DNA of 64,000 nucleotides from Elusimicrobiaceae bacterium (GCA_016282685.1 JAEELM010000008.1:1-64000), one strand, 5' to 3'. Shown: positions 17,952 through 27,248, counted from the first letter of the stretch. A program made the numbers and translations. The notes: generated from the letters alone by a model not told the origin.

Positions 17952-17957
17952 TATAAT
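17952..17957 (+). promoter_or_regulatory. -10 box of the PPi-PFK gene
   Basis: TATAAT lies about 37 nt before the ATG, with AGGAGA at the ribosome-binding position. Confidence 0.6.
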
Positions 17958-17994
17958 TTAAACATAGAAGCTTAATTTACCAGGAGATGACACA

Positions 17995-19680
17995 ATGCCT
18001 ACAAAAAAATGTGCTTGTTCTGAATTACAAGCAGCCCGTGGAAAATTTCAACCCACGCTGCCTACTATCCTTAAAAAAGGTCCGGCTTTCGTAAAGCCTA
18101 AATTTGGTAAGGCCACTAAGTCCGTAGCCGACCAAAATACCGTTAAAAAGATTTTTCCTCATACCTACGGTTTACCGGAAGTAACTTTTGTGAAAGCGAA
18201 TAACGCTGCTATTACAAAAAAAGCGGTACGCGTAGGAGTGGTACTCTCTGGGGGACAAGCTCCTGGCGGACATAATGTTATCGGTGGAATTTTAGATGGA
18301 CTTAAAAAAGCAAATTCCAAAAACAAATTATTTGGTTTTTTAGGTGGCCCCAGTGGAATTGTTGATAATAAATTTATCGAAATTACCCCGGCCTTAATGA
18401 AAGATTACCGCAATACGGGCGGATTTGATTTAATTCAATCGGGGCGTACCAAAATTGAAACTCCACAACAATTAGAAGCAGCTAAAAACAATTTAATTGC
18501 AAACAAAATGGATGCCCTCGTTGTAGTAGGGGGAGATGATTCTAACACCAACGCTTGCGTAATTGCCGAATATTTAAAACAGCAAGGTATTGCCATTAGC
18601 GTAATTGGGGTGCCAAAAACCATTGATGGAGATCTTAAAAACAAACATATCGAAGCTTCTTTTGGTTTTGACACTGCAACCAAAATTTATGCGGAATTAG
18701 TAGGAAATATTGAACGGGATATGAATTCCGCCCGCAAATATTGGCATTTTGTACGCTTAATGGGCCGCAGTGCTTCTCATATTACACTAGAAGTGGCCCT
18801 CAAAACGCATCCCAATGCGGTACTGGTGGGAGAAGAAGTTTTAAGTAAAAAAATGACATTGGGACAAATTGTTAACCAGTTGACAGATCTCATTGTTAAA
18901 CGTGCCAAAGCGGGTAAGAATTACGGAATTGTACTTGTACCGGAAGGATTAATTGAGTTTATCCCCGAAATGAAAGAGTTAATCAGTGCGCTGAATGATG
19001 TTTTGGCGGATAATGAAACTGCCTTAAAAAAACTGAACACTTTGGCTGAGAAGAAAGATTTTGTTCTTTCGAAACTTCCTAAAAAATTGGCTGATTTAAT
19101 GCGTTCTTTACCTGCAGGAATCTCCAGCCAACTTATGTTGGACCGCGATCCACACGGCAACGTACAGGTTTCCTTAATCGAAACAGAAAAATTGTTAGTA
19201 GAAATGATTAAAAACCGTTTAGCCGAGCTCAAAAAACAAGGTAAATATACAGGTAAATTCTCAGCGCTCACTCATTTCTTCGGTTATGAAGGCCGCTGTG
19301 GCGTTCCCTCTACTTTTGATGCAAACTACACCTATGCACTCGGTTATAATGCCGCTGTATTGGCACTCAACAAATGTACAGGTTATTTATCTTCCGTACG
19401 GAAACTCACTAAGAAAGCTCAAGATTGGGAAGTAGGGGGTATTCCGCTTACCATGATGATGAATATCGAACGCCGTAAAGGTAAAGAAAAACCCGTAATT
19501 AAAAAAGCGTTGGTAGAATTGAAAGGGGAGCCATTCAAGTATTTAGCCAAATACCGTAATGTATGGGCCGAACAAGACCAATTCGTTTTCCCCGGACCAA
19601 TTCAATTCTTTGGCCCTGCCGAAGTAACAGATGTGACCACTTACACATTATTACTAGAACAGGGGAAAAAGCTAAAATAA
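17995..19680 (+). CDS. pfp: Pyrophosphate-dependent 6-phosphofructokinase
   Basis: 561 aa, in the range of the long PPi-PFK (plant beta-subunit/spirochaete type) group. Phosphoryl-donor motif 'LSGGQAPGGHNVIGG' lies at about 84-98. 'VVVGGDDSNTNA' (about 174-185) has the Asp pair that replaces the ATP-PFK Gly and favours PPi. 'PKTIDGDLKN' (about 205-214) is the catalytic 'TIDxD'-type loop, and 'MGRSASHI' follows. It interconverts fructose-6-P and fructose-1,6-bisP with PPi, saving ATP in fermentative glycolysis. It has its own promoter and terminator. Confidence 0.93.
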   Translation: MPTKKCACSELQAARGKFQPTLPTILKKGPAFVKPKFGKATKSVADQNTVKKIFPHTYGLPEVTFVKANNAAITKKAVRVGVVLSGGQAPGGHNVIGGILDGLKKANSKNKLFGFLGGPSGIVDNKFIEITPALMKDYRNTGGFDLIQSGRTKIETPQQLEAAKNNLIANKMDALVVVGGDDSNTNACVIAEYLKQQGIAISVIGVPKTIDGDLKNKHIEASFGFDTATKIYAELVGNIERDMNSARKYWHFVRLMGRSASHITLEVALKTHPNAVLVGEEVLSKKMTLGQIVNQLTDLIVKRAKAGKNYGIVLVPEGLIEFIPEMKELISALNDVLADNETALKKLNTLAEKKDFVLSKLPKKLADLMRSLPAGISSQLMLDRDPHGNVQVSLIETEKLLVEMIKNRLAELKKQGKYTGKFSALTHFFGYEGRCGVPSTFDANYTYALGYNAAVLALNKCTGYLSSVRKLTKKAQDWEVGGIPLTMMMNIERRKGKEKPVIKKALVELKGEPFKYLAKYRNVWAEQDQFVFPGPIQFFGPAEVTDVTTYTLLLEQGKKLK

Positions 19681-19695
19681 CTTGTAAATATTCAT

Positions 19696-19724
19696 AAGGC
19701 GGGCCAAAAGGCCCGCCTTTTTAT
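19696..19724 (+). terminator. Terminator of PPi-PFK gene
   Basis: Perfect 10-bp stem AAGGCGGGCC/GGCCCGCCTT with an AAAA loop, then T-run. Confidence 0.9.
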
Positions 19725-19739
19725 TAGGTCTTTTGGCCC

Positions 19740-19768
19740 TTGTGACCCCGAGAACATTCTTTTATAAT
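19740..19768 (+). promoter_or_regulatory. Promoter with -35 and -10 boxes, near-leaderless
   Basis: TTGTGA (19740-19745), 17 bp, then TATAAT (19763-19768). The ATG is 11 nt beyond the -10 box, so the leader is at most a few nt and cannot hold a Shine-Dalgarno site. Confidence 0.7.
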
Positions 19769-19779
19769 AAAGTTAGTAT

Positions 19780-21081
19780 ATGCGCAAAAACCTTCTTTTG
19801 ACTTTCTTATTGTTATCAGTGGCAGTTATACACTCCACTTCCTACCTTTATGCCCAAAAACCCCTTTTCAATTATGCAGAAATGTTACGTCTGGTTCAAC
19901 AGCAACAAGCTCAATATGTAGAAGCGGCTTGGTTACACCAAATCAATACAGCGTTTTTTCAATCTGCCTTACGACAATCTTCTTTCTTTGCAATTCGTAA
20001 TAGCGATTTGTTCTTAAAAACAAAATTTTCCAGCTCTGCTCAGCTACCGCTAACTTCAACCCCTTACAAATTGATTTATTCTCGTGTATCTTTCCAAAAT
20101 ATATTTTCTAAACCTGAAAAAACGCTCCTACTGCATCAATCGGCACCATTAGCGAAATTAGGACAAATTGCTTTTCTGCATGACAGGCATGCAACGATTT
20201 TCAATTTTCTTTCTTCGAATAAGGCTCTTAAAGAGTCCGATATCCACGCCTTTCAAACGCATCAAGAAAATCTACAAAACTTATTCCAAAAATTATTTCA
20301 ATATTATCAATACACAGAACCGGAAAAGTTCTCTTCTTTTTTGTTCCCTAAAGAGAAAATTCAAATGATGGCACAAGAACCGTCTCAACCTCCCGCATAT
20401 GTACTTTCTACCAGCGAAATAAAAACTTTTGCCCAACTTCCGGATTTGGCGTCACAACGGCAATGGACCTATGAACACTTACAAAATACTTATCAATTTT
20501 TAGGATCTATGCAAGAAGAGGCAAAAGGCGATTTCAACAAAATATCTTTCGAAAATTATTACTTGCAAAAAATGAGATACGATTATTTTCAAGAATTGTA
20601 TGCACTCTTGGAACAGACCACTCAAAAACGTCTCAGTTTAATAACTCGCTATAAATTACGCATTGGGGGGGAAGGCGCCTATGCAACGGATGCGGAACGT
20701 TTAGGTTATATCCGTTTTCAAGCAGATGTAACCCACGATCCCCAGCTACAACAACAATTTCAATCTCTCTTAGATGTGTATGCTCCTTATGCTTCAGCTG
20801 AAGTTTTTGGGAAACCTTATGAATTTACCTTGGAAAAAGGGGCTTTTTCGCCTTATTTATTATCCAATGATAGAGGAATAGATTTGCCCTCTCTCTCTTA
20901 CGAAGAAGCTTTACGTATTTTGCCGGCTCAAATAGATTCTCTGCAAAAGCAAATAGAAACATTACATGATAACCCTTCAACAGAATTATCGTTTTATAAA
21001 CGCTACTATTACTTAACTACCCAAGCAGATATTTATCGTTCTTATTTGGCTAAAGCCAAATTTTTTCTGAATATCCGTTAA
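19780..21081 (+). CDS. Secreted protein of unknown function
   Basis: 433 aa. The signal peptide covers residues 1-26 ('LLLTFLLLSVAVIHS...YAQ'). The mature part is mostly helical, rich in Gln, Tyr and Phe, with a probable coiled coil near 385-405. I recognise no domain. It starts close to a strong promoter with almost no 5' leader. It lies 58 bp upstream of a methyltransferase gene that has its own promoter, so the two need not be co-regulated. Periplasmic or outer-membrane location is likely. Confidence 0.65.
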   Translation: MRKNLLLTFLLLSVAVIHSTSYLYAQKPLFNYAEMLRLVQQQQAQYVEAAWLHQINTAFFQSALRQSSFFAIRNSDLFLKTKFSSSAQLPLTSTPYKLIYSRVSFQNIFSKPEKTLLLHQSAPLAKLGQIAFLHDRHATIFNFLSSNKALKESDIHAFQTHQENLQNLFQKLFQYYQYTEPEKFSSFLFPKEKIQMMAQEPSQPPAYVLSTSEIKTFAQLPDLASQRQWTYEHLQNTYQFLGSMQEEAKGDFNKISFENYYLQKMRYDYFQELYALLEQTTQKRLSLITRYKLRIGGEGAYATDAERLGYIRFQADVTHDPQLQQQFQSLLDVYAPYASAEVFGKPYEFTLEKGAFSPYLLSNDRGIDLPSLSYEEALRILPAQIDSLQKQIETLHDNPSTELSFYKRYYYLTTQADIYRSYLAKAKFFLNIR

Positions 21082-21103
21082 TCTTCTTCAACTTTTTAAT
21101 TTC

Positions 21104-21133
21104 TTGAGAAAGAAGGTTATTATCTTCTATAAT
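21104..21133 (+). promoter_or_regulatory. Leaderless promoter of the methyltransferase gene
   Basis: TTGAGA (21104-21109), 18 bp, TATAAT (21128-21133), then 6 nt to ATG 21140. This is the clearest leaderless arrangement in the window, with both boxes close to consensus. Confidence 0.75.
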
Positions 21134-21139
21134 ATTTTC

Positions 21140-23188
21140 ATGAACAAATGTATTTTGCGCCAACTTTTGCGGGCATTATCCTCTTTCAACTTAACACCTC
21201 ATCAAAAAACAGATTATGCGCGAAAATTACTAATAAAACATCTTTTTCCCACACAACCCTGGAAAGAAAATATACCAACCGGTATTATAAATAACGTGGA
21301 AAAAATATTGTGTCGTTATTCGTTAAAACCGGATGGCACACCCCAGGCGTTTACACCGGAAATCTTATCTTTATTACGTGAGTCCAGTCTCAATACGCGT
21401 AAAAAACAAGGGGTGTTTTTTACTCCTTGGGAACTAGGTACAAAACTAGCGACCGAGACACTGGATGCTTTAGAGAGCCTGCACGGTCCGCTATCGGCCT
21501 CTCAATTATTTGCCCTCAAAATTTTAGACCCGGCCGCAGGAGCCGGAGGCCTTTTACTACCTTTCGCTGTTGAGCTTACTCGTAGAATCTGCCTTCGTTC
21601 ACACACTTCTTCCGCCACTGTTTTAAGGCATGTATTACAATCTCAACTGTACGCAGTTGACATAGATGCGGGCGCATTAGAAGATTATCGCCTTCGCGCA
21701 AGTCTCCTGGGAGGGAATAAACATCTCTCCATGCATACTTGCGTAGTCAATTCTCTTCATCATTTCCGTCAACGCAGTATTTTGGAGAAAATTTTTAAAG
21801 AAGTTATAACCACTCAAAAAGGGTTTGATATTATTCTCGCTAATCCTCCCTATGTAGGACAAAAAAATAATGCAATGTTGTTTAACGAATTACGCAAAAA
21901 TCCCTTATGGAAAGATAAGATTACCCCTAAAGGAGATTTGCACTATTTATTTTTCTATTTAGCCTTGCGTCTTCTACGACCCGGAGCTGTAGCTGGATTT
22001 ATTACTCCTCCTTATTTCACGACAGCAGCGGGAGCCTTATCTTTACGCGATCACTTGCAAAAAAATGTCTCTTTCTTACGTTTGATTAATTTTGAAGATA
22101 AGAATTTATTTCCCGACACTAGCAATCACACTCTTTTGTCCGTTTTCACAAAAGGAAAAATAAATTCTCCCTGCATTCTCGGCCCCCACCAAATACAAAT
22201 TTTGCAATCTTCTTTGTATGAAGGAAAAAATAATTTCTTGTGTACACACTCTCCGGATCCAGATACTCCACATCTTCTATCTATCCTTCAAAAAATGCAA
22301 CAGTCCCCTTATACTTTGGGAGAAATAGCACATATCAGCAATGGGCTCATGACTGGTTGTGACAGACTTTCTGCCACACATTTGAATAAATTTAAATTGC
22401 CTGGATTAAAAAAAGGAATGGGCGTCTTCGTACTTTCAGATAAAGAAAAAAAAGAATTCTCTCTTTCCCCTACAGAAAAGAAAAAAATTAAGCCCTTTTT
22501 CAAGAATTCAGACATTTCTCCTTTTCTTCCTAATTACAAAAACCGTTATTGGTTAATAGATTTGTTTTATCCCAACGACCGTGAAATTAATATAAAACAT
22601 TATCCGCATCTATTAGCCCATTTAACCCGTTTTAGACCAGTTTTGTTGGCACGTAAGCAAAATAATAATGGTATTCAACACCAATTAAAAAGAGGCGTAT
22701 TTTGGTTTGCCTCTGTACGAAGAAAAATGGATTTCGAAGGGGAAAAATTAGTCATTCCGCAACGAGCTATCCGGCCCTGTTTTGCCTATGCACCTGGACC
22801 TTGGTATGCCAGCAGTGATGTTTATTTTATCTCCAAGTCCAAAAAAGATATCTCGTTATTGGCACTTTTATCTCTTTTAAACAGTCCTCTTTATCATTTG
22901 TGGCTTTACTATAAAGGCAAACGCAAAGGAGCTCTCTTAGAATTGTATGCCCAACCGCTAAATAATCTTCCCATTCCCGATATTGACGCAAACACACGCC
23001 ATAACTTAGAAACACTGGTCCGCCGTATTTTGACTCTAAAGCATAGCAATTTAAAAACGGATAGTTCCTCCCTAGAAAAACAGATTTTTCTTCACGCTTG
23101 TGGTCTATTCCATCTAACACCACAAGAAATACATTCTCTTTGGAATTGGCATCAAAAATACAGCAAAAAAATATTGCCAATTAAATGA
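21140..23188 (+). CDS. Orphan N6-adenine DNA methyltransferase (Eco57I/TaqI-like)
   Basis: 682 aa. AdoMet motif I is 'ILDPAAGAGGLLL' (about 128-140) and catalytic motif IV is 'NPPYVG' (about 235-240), as in gamma-type N6-adenine methylases with the Eco57I domain. The C-terminal third ('SDISPFLPNYKNRYWL...', about 455-640) resembles the TaqI-type target recognition domain. It lacks the N-terminal PD-(D/E)XK nuclease of type IIG enzymes, and no restriction gene is adjacent. An upstream TTG at 21104 is the -35 box, so ATG 21140 is the start. Epigenetic or solitary anti-restriction role inferred. Confidence 0.85.
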   Translation: MNKCILRQLLRALSSFNLTPHQKTDYARKLLIKHLFPTQPWKENIPTGIINNVEKILCRYSLKPDGTPQAFTPEILSLLRESSLNTRKKQGVFFTPWELGTKLATETLDALESLHGPLSASQLFALKILDPAAGAGGLLLPFAVELTRRICLRSHTSSATVLRHVLQSQLYAVDIDAGALEDYRLRASLLGGNKHLSMHTCVVNSLHHFRQRSILEKIFKEVITTQKGFDIILANPPYVGQKNNAMLFNELRKNPLWKDKITPKGDLHYLFFYLALRLLRPGAVAGFITPPYFTTAAGALSLRDHLQKNVSFLRLINFEDKNLFPDTSNHTLLSVFTKGKINSPCILGPHQIQILQSSLYEGKNNFLCTHSPDPDTPHLLSILQKMQQSPYTLGEIAHISNGLMTGCDRLSATHLNKFKLPGLKKGMGVFVLSDKEKKEFSLSPTEKKKIKPFFKNSDISPFLPNYKNRYWLIDLFYPNDREINIKHYPHLLAHLTRFRPVLLARKQNNNGIQHQLKRGVFWFASVRRKMDFEGEKLVIPQRAIRPCFAYAPGPWYASSDVYFISKSKKDISLLALLSLLNSPLYHLWLYYKGKRKGALLELYAQPLNNLPIPDIDANTRHNLETLVRRILTLKHSNLKTDSSSLEKQIFLHACGLFHLTPQEIHSLWNWHQKYSKKILPIK

Positions 23189-23231
23189 TTTTTATTATAT
23201 GCTAGAAGTATCTTAGATAAAAGGAGGCTGT

Positions 23232-23558
23232 ATGTTTGGGTTTATTGATTTATTCACACATCACTACTTTGACTACAAAGGAAAACTTTCTCGCGGTTCC
23301 TATTGGATACTTGCGTTGTTATTAGTTATAGTCGGATTCATTTTAGGAATTTTTGCGAGCGCTTGGATCAACTGGCTATACAACTTAATTATTATTTGCC
23401 CGTTTATCTGTATGTCTGCCCGTCGTTTAAGAGATGCTAAGTTCTCTCCGTGGTTGGCCTTGCTTGGCTTAGCTCTCTTCTGTAACATCTTTGGTGCTTT
23501 CTGGGGCGGCATCGCCATCTTGGTATTGTTTATTTTGTGTTTATTTCCCAGCAGATAA
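23232..23558 (+). CDS. DUF805 family small membrane protein
   Basis: 108 aa with three or four hydrophobic helices. It has the DUF805 pattern: an aromatic 'F.YKGKLSRGSYW' near residues 15-28, then after two helices 'ARRLRDAKFSPW' near 60-71. Family members (YhaH/YhaI) are inner-membrane proteins of unknown role. AGGAGG lies 5 nt before the ATG. Confidence 0.85.
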   Translation: MFGFIDLFTHHYFDYKGKLSRGSYWILALLLVIVGFILGIFASAWINWLYNLIIICPFICMSARRLRDAKFSPWLALLGLALFCNIFGAFWGGIAILVLFILCLFPSR

Positions 23559-23568
23559 ATTGAATTTA

Positions 23569-23597
23569 TGCCGCTCTGAAAAGAGCGGCATTATTAT
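23569..23597 (+). terminator. Terminator of DUF805 gene
   Basis: 9-bp stem TGCCGCTCT/AGAGCGGCA with a short GAAA-type loop and TTATTAT tail. Confidence 0.75.
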
Positions 23598-23611
23598 GTC
23601 CCGTTAAACTT

Positions 23612-24196
23612 ATGAAAACATCTTTTACGCGCGAACAAGCTTTTACCCTCTTGAAGAAATACAATCAAGAGCCTTTCCATTTATTACATGCTTTAACGGT
23701 AGAAGCCGTTATGCGAGATTTAGCTTGCTCCCTCGGTTTTGAGCAAGAAGCTGATTTTTGGGCTTTATGTGGCCTTTTACACGACATAGATTTTGAAAAA
23801 TTTCCACAAGAGCATTGCCAAAAAGCCCCCGAATTACTGGCAGAAATCAACGCCACGCCGGAATTTATCCACGCCATTTGCAGTCATGGGTATGGTATTT
23901 GTGTAGATATTAAACCGGAACATATGATGGAAAAAGTACTATTTGCCAGTGACGAACTAACCGGCCTCATTTGGGCAGCTGCCAAAATGCGCCCATCTAA
24001 AAGCGTAAGCGATATGGAAGTTTCTAGTCTAAAGAAGAAATTCAAAGATAAAAAATTCGCTGCCGGCTGTTCCCGCGACATTATCCAACAGGGAGCCGAA
24101 ATGCTGGGCTGGACGTTAGAAGAGTTGTTTGATAAAACGTTGACGGCAATGAAACACACCGAGAAAGAAATACAACAGAAAATGCAAACCACTTAA
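23612..24196 (+). CDS. HD-domain hydrolase
   Basis: 194 aa. An HD-type metal-binding core is visible: His in 'LLHALTVEAVM' (about 25-35), 'GLLHDIDFEKF' (HD at about 56-57), and the later 'ICSHGYG' His. This follows the layout of small predicted HD hydrolases acting on nucleotides or phosphate esters. Residues 110-150 carry 'FASDELTGLIWAAAKMRPSKS', found in the same family. Cytoplasmic; substrate unknown. No Shine-Dalgarno site is seen; a TATTAT 14 nt before the ATG suggests a very short leader. Confidence 0.8.
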   Translation: MKTSFTREQAFTLLKKYNQEPFHLLHALTVEAVMRDLACSLGFEQEADFWALCGLLHDIDFEKFPQEHCQKAPELLAEINATPEFIHAICSHGYGICVDIKPEHMMEKVLFASDELTGLIWAAAKMRPSKSVSDMEVSSLKKKFKDKKFAAGCSRDIIQQGAEMLGWTLEELFDKTLTAMKHTEKEIQQKMQTT

Positions 24197-24219
24197 AAAG
24201 CCCCTTAAAGGGGCTTTTT
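24195..24219. terminator. Bidirectional terminator
   Basis: 11-bp stem AAAAAGCCCCT/AGGGGCTTTTT beginning inside the HD gene's stop codon. It also faces the convergent sirtuin gene. Confidence 0.85.
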
Positions 24220-24236
24220 ATAATTTTTAATTCTTT

Positions 24237-24971
24237 TTATAGTTTCAGCTCTTTCTCTAATTCCGCAAAAAATTCTGTCGCCTTTTGCGGGAAATAGTAA
24301 TCAGTAATCGAGTTCGTAAAGGAAGACGGTTGCGGATTTACTTCAATAATTTTAGCACCAAACTGCTTGGAAGTCAGCGGCAAACTACACGCCGGCATCA
24401 CTTGTCCTGCCGTTCCTACAATAATCATTACATCAGCATTTTGGGCCATTTCCAGTGATTTTTCATACGCCTGCGGGGGGATACCCTCCCCGTAAAAAAC
24501 AAAATCCGGTTTAAGAACGTGCCCGCACATACAAAGTGGGGGAACTTTTTCAATATTTACATCTTCTAAGTTATACTTACGCCCACATACACCGCAAGAA
24601 AGCGTTTTAATCGTTCCATGAAACTCTTGCACATTTTTATTCCCTGCCTTTTGGTGTAAACCGTCAATATTTTGTGTGATTACTCCTTTGATCATTCCTT
24701 TTTCTTCTAGTTTGGCAATCACGTTATGGGCTTTGTTGGGTACAGCTTCATCCATATCTGTAAAAAAAATTTTTTTCATCTCTTCCCAGCTGCGTTTTGG
24801 ATCAGAAAGAAAGAAATTTATTTCTATAAATTTAGGATCGTACTGGTTCCATAACCCTCCGGCTCCCGTAAACGGAGCAATCCCACTCTCCACACTCACA
24901 CCCGCTCCCGTAAAAACCACCCCATAGTGAGCATTTTTTATCAAATTAGCAGCTTGTTTTAATTCGTTCAT
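24237..24971 (-). CDS. Sir2-family NAD-dependent protein deacylase
   Basis: 244 aa, normal for bacterial sirtuins. It has 'TGAGVSVESGI' (NAD binding, about 21-31), 'TQNIDGLHQKAG' (about 99-110), catalytic His in 'EFHGT', a zinc site from 'CGVCG' and 'CMCG', and 'GTAGQV' near 198. It removes acetyl or other acyl groups from lysines using NAD. The usual 'FRG' after 'SGI.' reads 'FTG' here, so the conserved Arg of that loop is replaced by Thr; acyl preference may differ. It shares a direction with the decarboxylase upstream. Confidence 0.9.
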   Translation of the reverse strand: MNELKQAANLIKNAHYGVVFTGAGVSVESGIAPFTGAGGLWNQYDPKFIEINFFLSDPKRSWEEMKKIFFTDMDEAVPNKAHNVIAKLEEKGMIKGVITQNIDGLHQKAGNKNVQEFHGTIKTLSCGVCGRKYNLEDVNIEKVPPLCMCGHVLKPDFVFYGEGIPPQAYEKSLEMAQNADVMIIVGTAGQVMPACSLPLTSKQFGAKIIEVNPQPSSFTNSITDYYFPQKATEFFAELEKELKL

Positions 24972-24992
24972 TTGCGTTTCTCCTTTTTATTT

Positions 24993-26831
24993 TTAGGCGG
25001 CTTTTCCTTTTTTGGTTTTATTCAATACACTTACCCAATACGTTACCTTTCCGTTTTCCCATGTTTTTTTAATGCCGTGAAATTCCGTCTCAAATCCGGG
25101 GAATAAATTATCCAACTGTTCGTTCAAGCGTAAGAATTCCATAATGGGGCTATTTAATGCGGGAAAACGTTCCCCTGGCATAATAACAGGCACCCCGGGG
25201 GGATATGGCAAAATCATTAACACACTCACCCGGCCCGGTGCATCCTGCAAACGTACATATTCTGTTTTCCCATCAGAAAGGCCGTAATAGGCTTTATGCG
25301 GAGCGACGGCTTGTTCGGGCAATACTGTATAAAGATTGGCACAACGACGCATAATATCACTCTTTTTAAGCTGATTATGCATGACTTTACACAAATCAGC
25401 CAACCCCATATTTTGATATACGGTTGGATATTGTCTGTAAATTTCTGGAAACCATTTTTTCACAGGAGCATTATCTGTGTATTCCCACTTAAAATCGTGC
25501 AAAACACGTAATAGCTCTGCAGAACGCTCCGTGCTAACTCCCGGGGCAAACAAAAATAACAAATTATAAAACCCCGTTTTTTCTACGATAATACCTCTCG
25601 CTTGTAAGTATTTTGCAACAATACAGGCCGGCACTCCTTCTTCCGTCATAGAGGCATCTTCGCGTACACCGGGCGTTAATAAAGTAATTTTTAAAGGGTC
25701 TAGAATATAATCATCTTGTGATTTGATCTCCATCCCAATCCAATTATCCCCCGGTTTTAATTTCCAATCTTCCGGATCCAATTCCATTTTTTGACTCGGT
25801 TGCCATACTCGAAACCACCATTCTCCGTTCTTGGCATAGCGTTTATAGGCCCGCGAAACTGCACGACGAAAACGTAACGCCGTACCCAAAGCCTTGTTTA
25901 ACAAATCATATCCATTATCTTTCATAATCTGCGTATTAACATCCAGAGAAGCAAATAATGGATAAAAAGGAGAGGTGCTCGCATGCATCAAATTAGCCTC
26001 AATAAGTCCCTGTAAATCCAATTTTTCATTTCCCTGTCTAAAATGCAGCATGGATCCTTGAGAAAAAGCCAATAGCAGTTTGTGAGTCGATTGGCTTGCA
26101 AATATGGGCAGCCGTCTTTTGGGGGAGGGACTCATAGCATAACGATGTTCATAGAAAGGATGAAAAGCCCCATAAGCATACCAAGCTTCATCAAACAACA
26201 AGAAGCGGGTCAAACTTGCCAATGCAGATTTTATTTTATCGGCATGGTAGATAATTCCGTCATACGTAGAATTCGTCAAAACAGTTAACTGAACTTTAGC
26301 AGCTTTTTTATTAGTGGCCAATCGACTCGAAGCAATTTTTGACCGAATGGATTCTTTTGTGAATTGTTCAAAACCTACCGGTCCGATTATCCCATATGAA
26401 CACGGTTTCGGCGTAAGATATATCGGGATAGCTTCATTCATGATGATAGCATGCATAATAGATTTATGACAATTACGCCCTACCAACACTAAATCCCCAG
26501 GAGCAACCGTCGCAAAAAATACCACTTTGTTAGCAGTGGAAGTCCCATTGAGTACAAAAAACGTAGTATCTGCCCCAAATACCTCTGCCGCACGTTTTTC
26601 GGCTTGGGCGGGGGGGCCCTGATGTTCTAAAATAGACCCCAATTCACTCACACTACTGGAAATATCAGATAGAAACAAATTATGGCCGAAAAACTCATAA
26701 AAATCCTTCCCGGATGGACTGCTTTTTAATCCGACTCCACTTGCATGTCCGGGGGTACTCCAAAGTGTATTTTTCTTCTTAGCAAATGCTTTGAGAGCCT
26801 TATAGAATGGAGGAATATTCTTATCCGTCAT
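24993..26831 (-). CDS. Orn/Lys/Arg decarboxylase (fold type I PLP enzyme)
   Basis: 612 aa. PLP lysine K251 is in 'ASQSTHKLL', the aspartate to the pyridine nitrogen is D214 in 'FDEAWYA', and H122 stacks in 'RNCHKS'. The N-terminus has 'TPGHASGVG', as in SpeA/CadA-like class III decarboxylases. The C-terminal domain has 'PYPPGVPVIMPGE'. It makes putrescine, cadaverine or agmatine; substrate is not decidable from sequence. The separate N-terminal wing domain of inducible enterobacterial enzymes is absent. The ATG is 6 nt after an extended -10, so the mRNA is probably leaderless. Confidence 0.9.
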   Translation of the reverse strand: MTDKNIPPFYKALKAFAKKKNTLWSTPGHASGVGLKSSPSGKDFYEFFGHNLFLSDISSSVSELGSILEHQGPPAQAEKRAAEVFGADTTFFVLNGTSTANKVVFFATVAPGDLVLVGRNCHKSIMHAIIMNEAIPIYLTPKPCSYGIIGPVGFEQFTKESIRSKIASSRLATNKKAAKVQLTVLTNSTYDGIIYHADKIKSALASLTRFLLFDEAWYAYGAFHPFYEHRYAMSPSPKRRLPIFASQSTHKLLLAFSQGSMLHFRQGNEKLDLQGLIEANLMHASTSPFYPLFASLDVNTQIMKDNGYDLLNKALGTALRFRRAVSRAYKRYAKNGEWWFRVWQPSQKMELDPEDWKLKPGDNWIGMEIKSQDDYILDPLKITLLTPGVREDASMTEEGVPACIVAKYLQARGIIVEKTGFYNLLFLFAPGVSTERSAELLRVLHDFKWEYTDNAPVKKWFPEIYRQYPTVYQNMGLADLCKVMHNQLKKSDIMRRCANLYTVLPEQAVAPHKAYYGLSDGKTEYVRLQDAPGRVSVLMILPYPPGVPVIMPGERFPALNSPIMEFLRLNEQLDNLFPGFETEFHGIKKTWENGKVTYWVSVLNKTKKGKAA

Positions 26832-26837
26832 GATTTT

Positions 26838-26846
26838 ATTATAGCA
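26838..26846 (-). promoter_or_regulatory. Leaderless extended -10 promoter of the decarboxylase
   Basis: TGCTATAAT on the minus strand, 6 nt before the ATG, with no Shine-Dalgarno site between. Confidence 0.65.
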
Positions 26847-26922
26847 AAGAATTTTTACCTCAATTGCACTTTATCTGCAATAATTGATACAATGAAAAAA
26901 AATACAATTAAGGAGCATCCAC

Positions 26923-27234
26923 ATGAAAAAGAACTTGTTCTGTCTAATGATTGCGGCTGTGTTTGCCGGAGCCTGTGCCTCTACCGGGACCACTGCCTCT
27001 ACTACTTCCAATGAAATGATGACGTTGGAACAGGCCTTACAAAAATCACAAGAAACACGCCAACAAATTCAACAGGCCAAACAAGCCTATGAAACGGCCA
27101 AAACAGCAAATGCTATAGCCACTGGATCCAAAACGGTATCCCAAGCTTTACAAGACCAAATTCAAAAACAACTCAACACCACAACGAATCAGTTAGAAGC
27201 AGAAAAGAACGCTTGGGCTGAATTGTTAAAATAA
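26923..27234 (+). CDS. Small coiled-coil lipoprotein
   Basis: 103 aa. The signal sequence ends with lipobox 'AGAC' (Cys about 18). Residues 30-100 are Gln/Ala/Lys-rich with heptad spacing and should form a long helix. AGGAG precedes the ATG. In size and layout it resembles Lpp-like or other periplasmic spacer lipoproteins, but there is no C-terminal lysine motif that would prove a link to peptidoglycan. Monocistronic with its own terminator. Confidence 0.75.
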   Translation: MKKNLFCLMIAAVFAGACASTGTTASTTSNEMMTLEQALQKSQETRQQIQQAKQAYETAKTANAIATGSKTVSQALQDQIQKQLNTTTNQLEAEKNAWAELLK

Positions 27235-27248
27235 GTATTGTTTTACTG

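Noticed and set aside
21104..23188. Methyltransferase starting at TTG 21104 or a full type IIG restriction enzyme
   Set aside because: The TTG is the -35 box of the promoter, and no PD-(D/E)XK nuclease motif is present upstream or within the frame.
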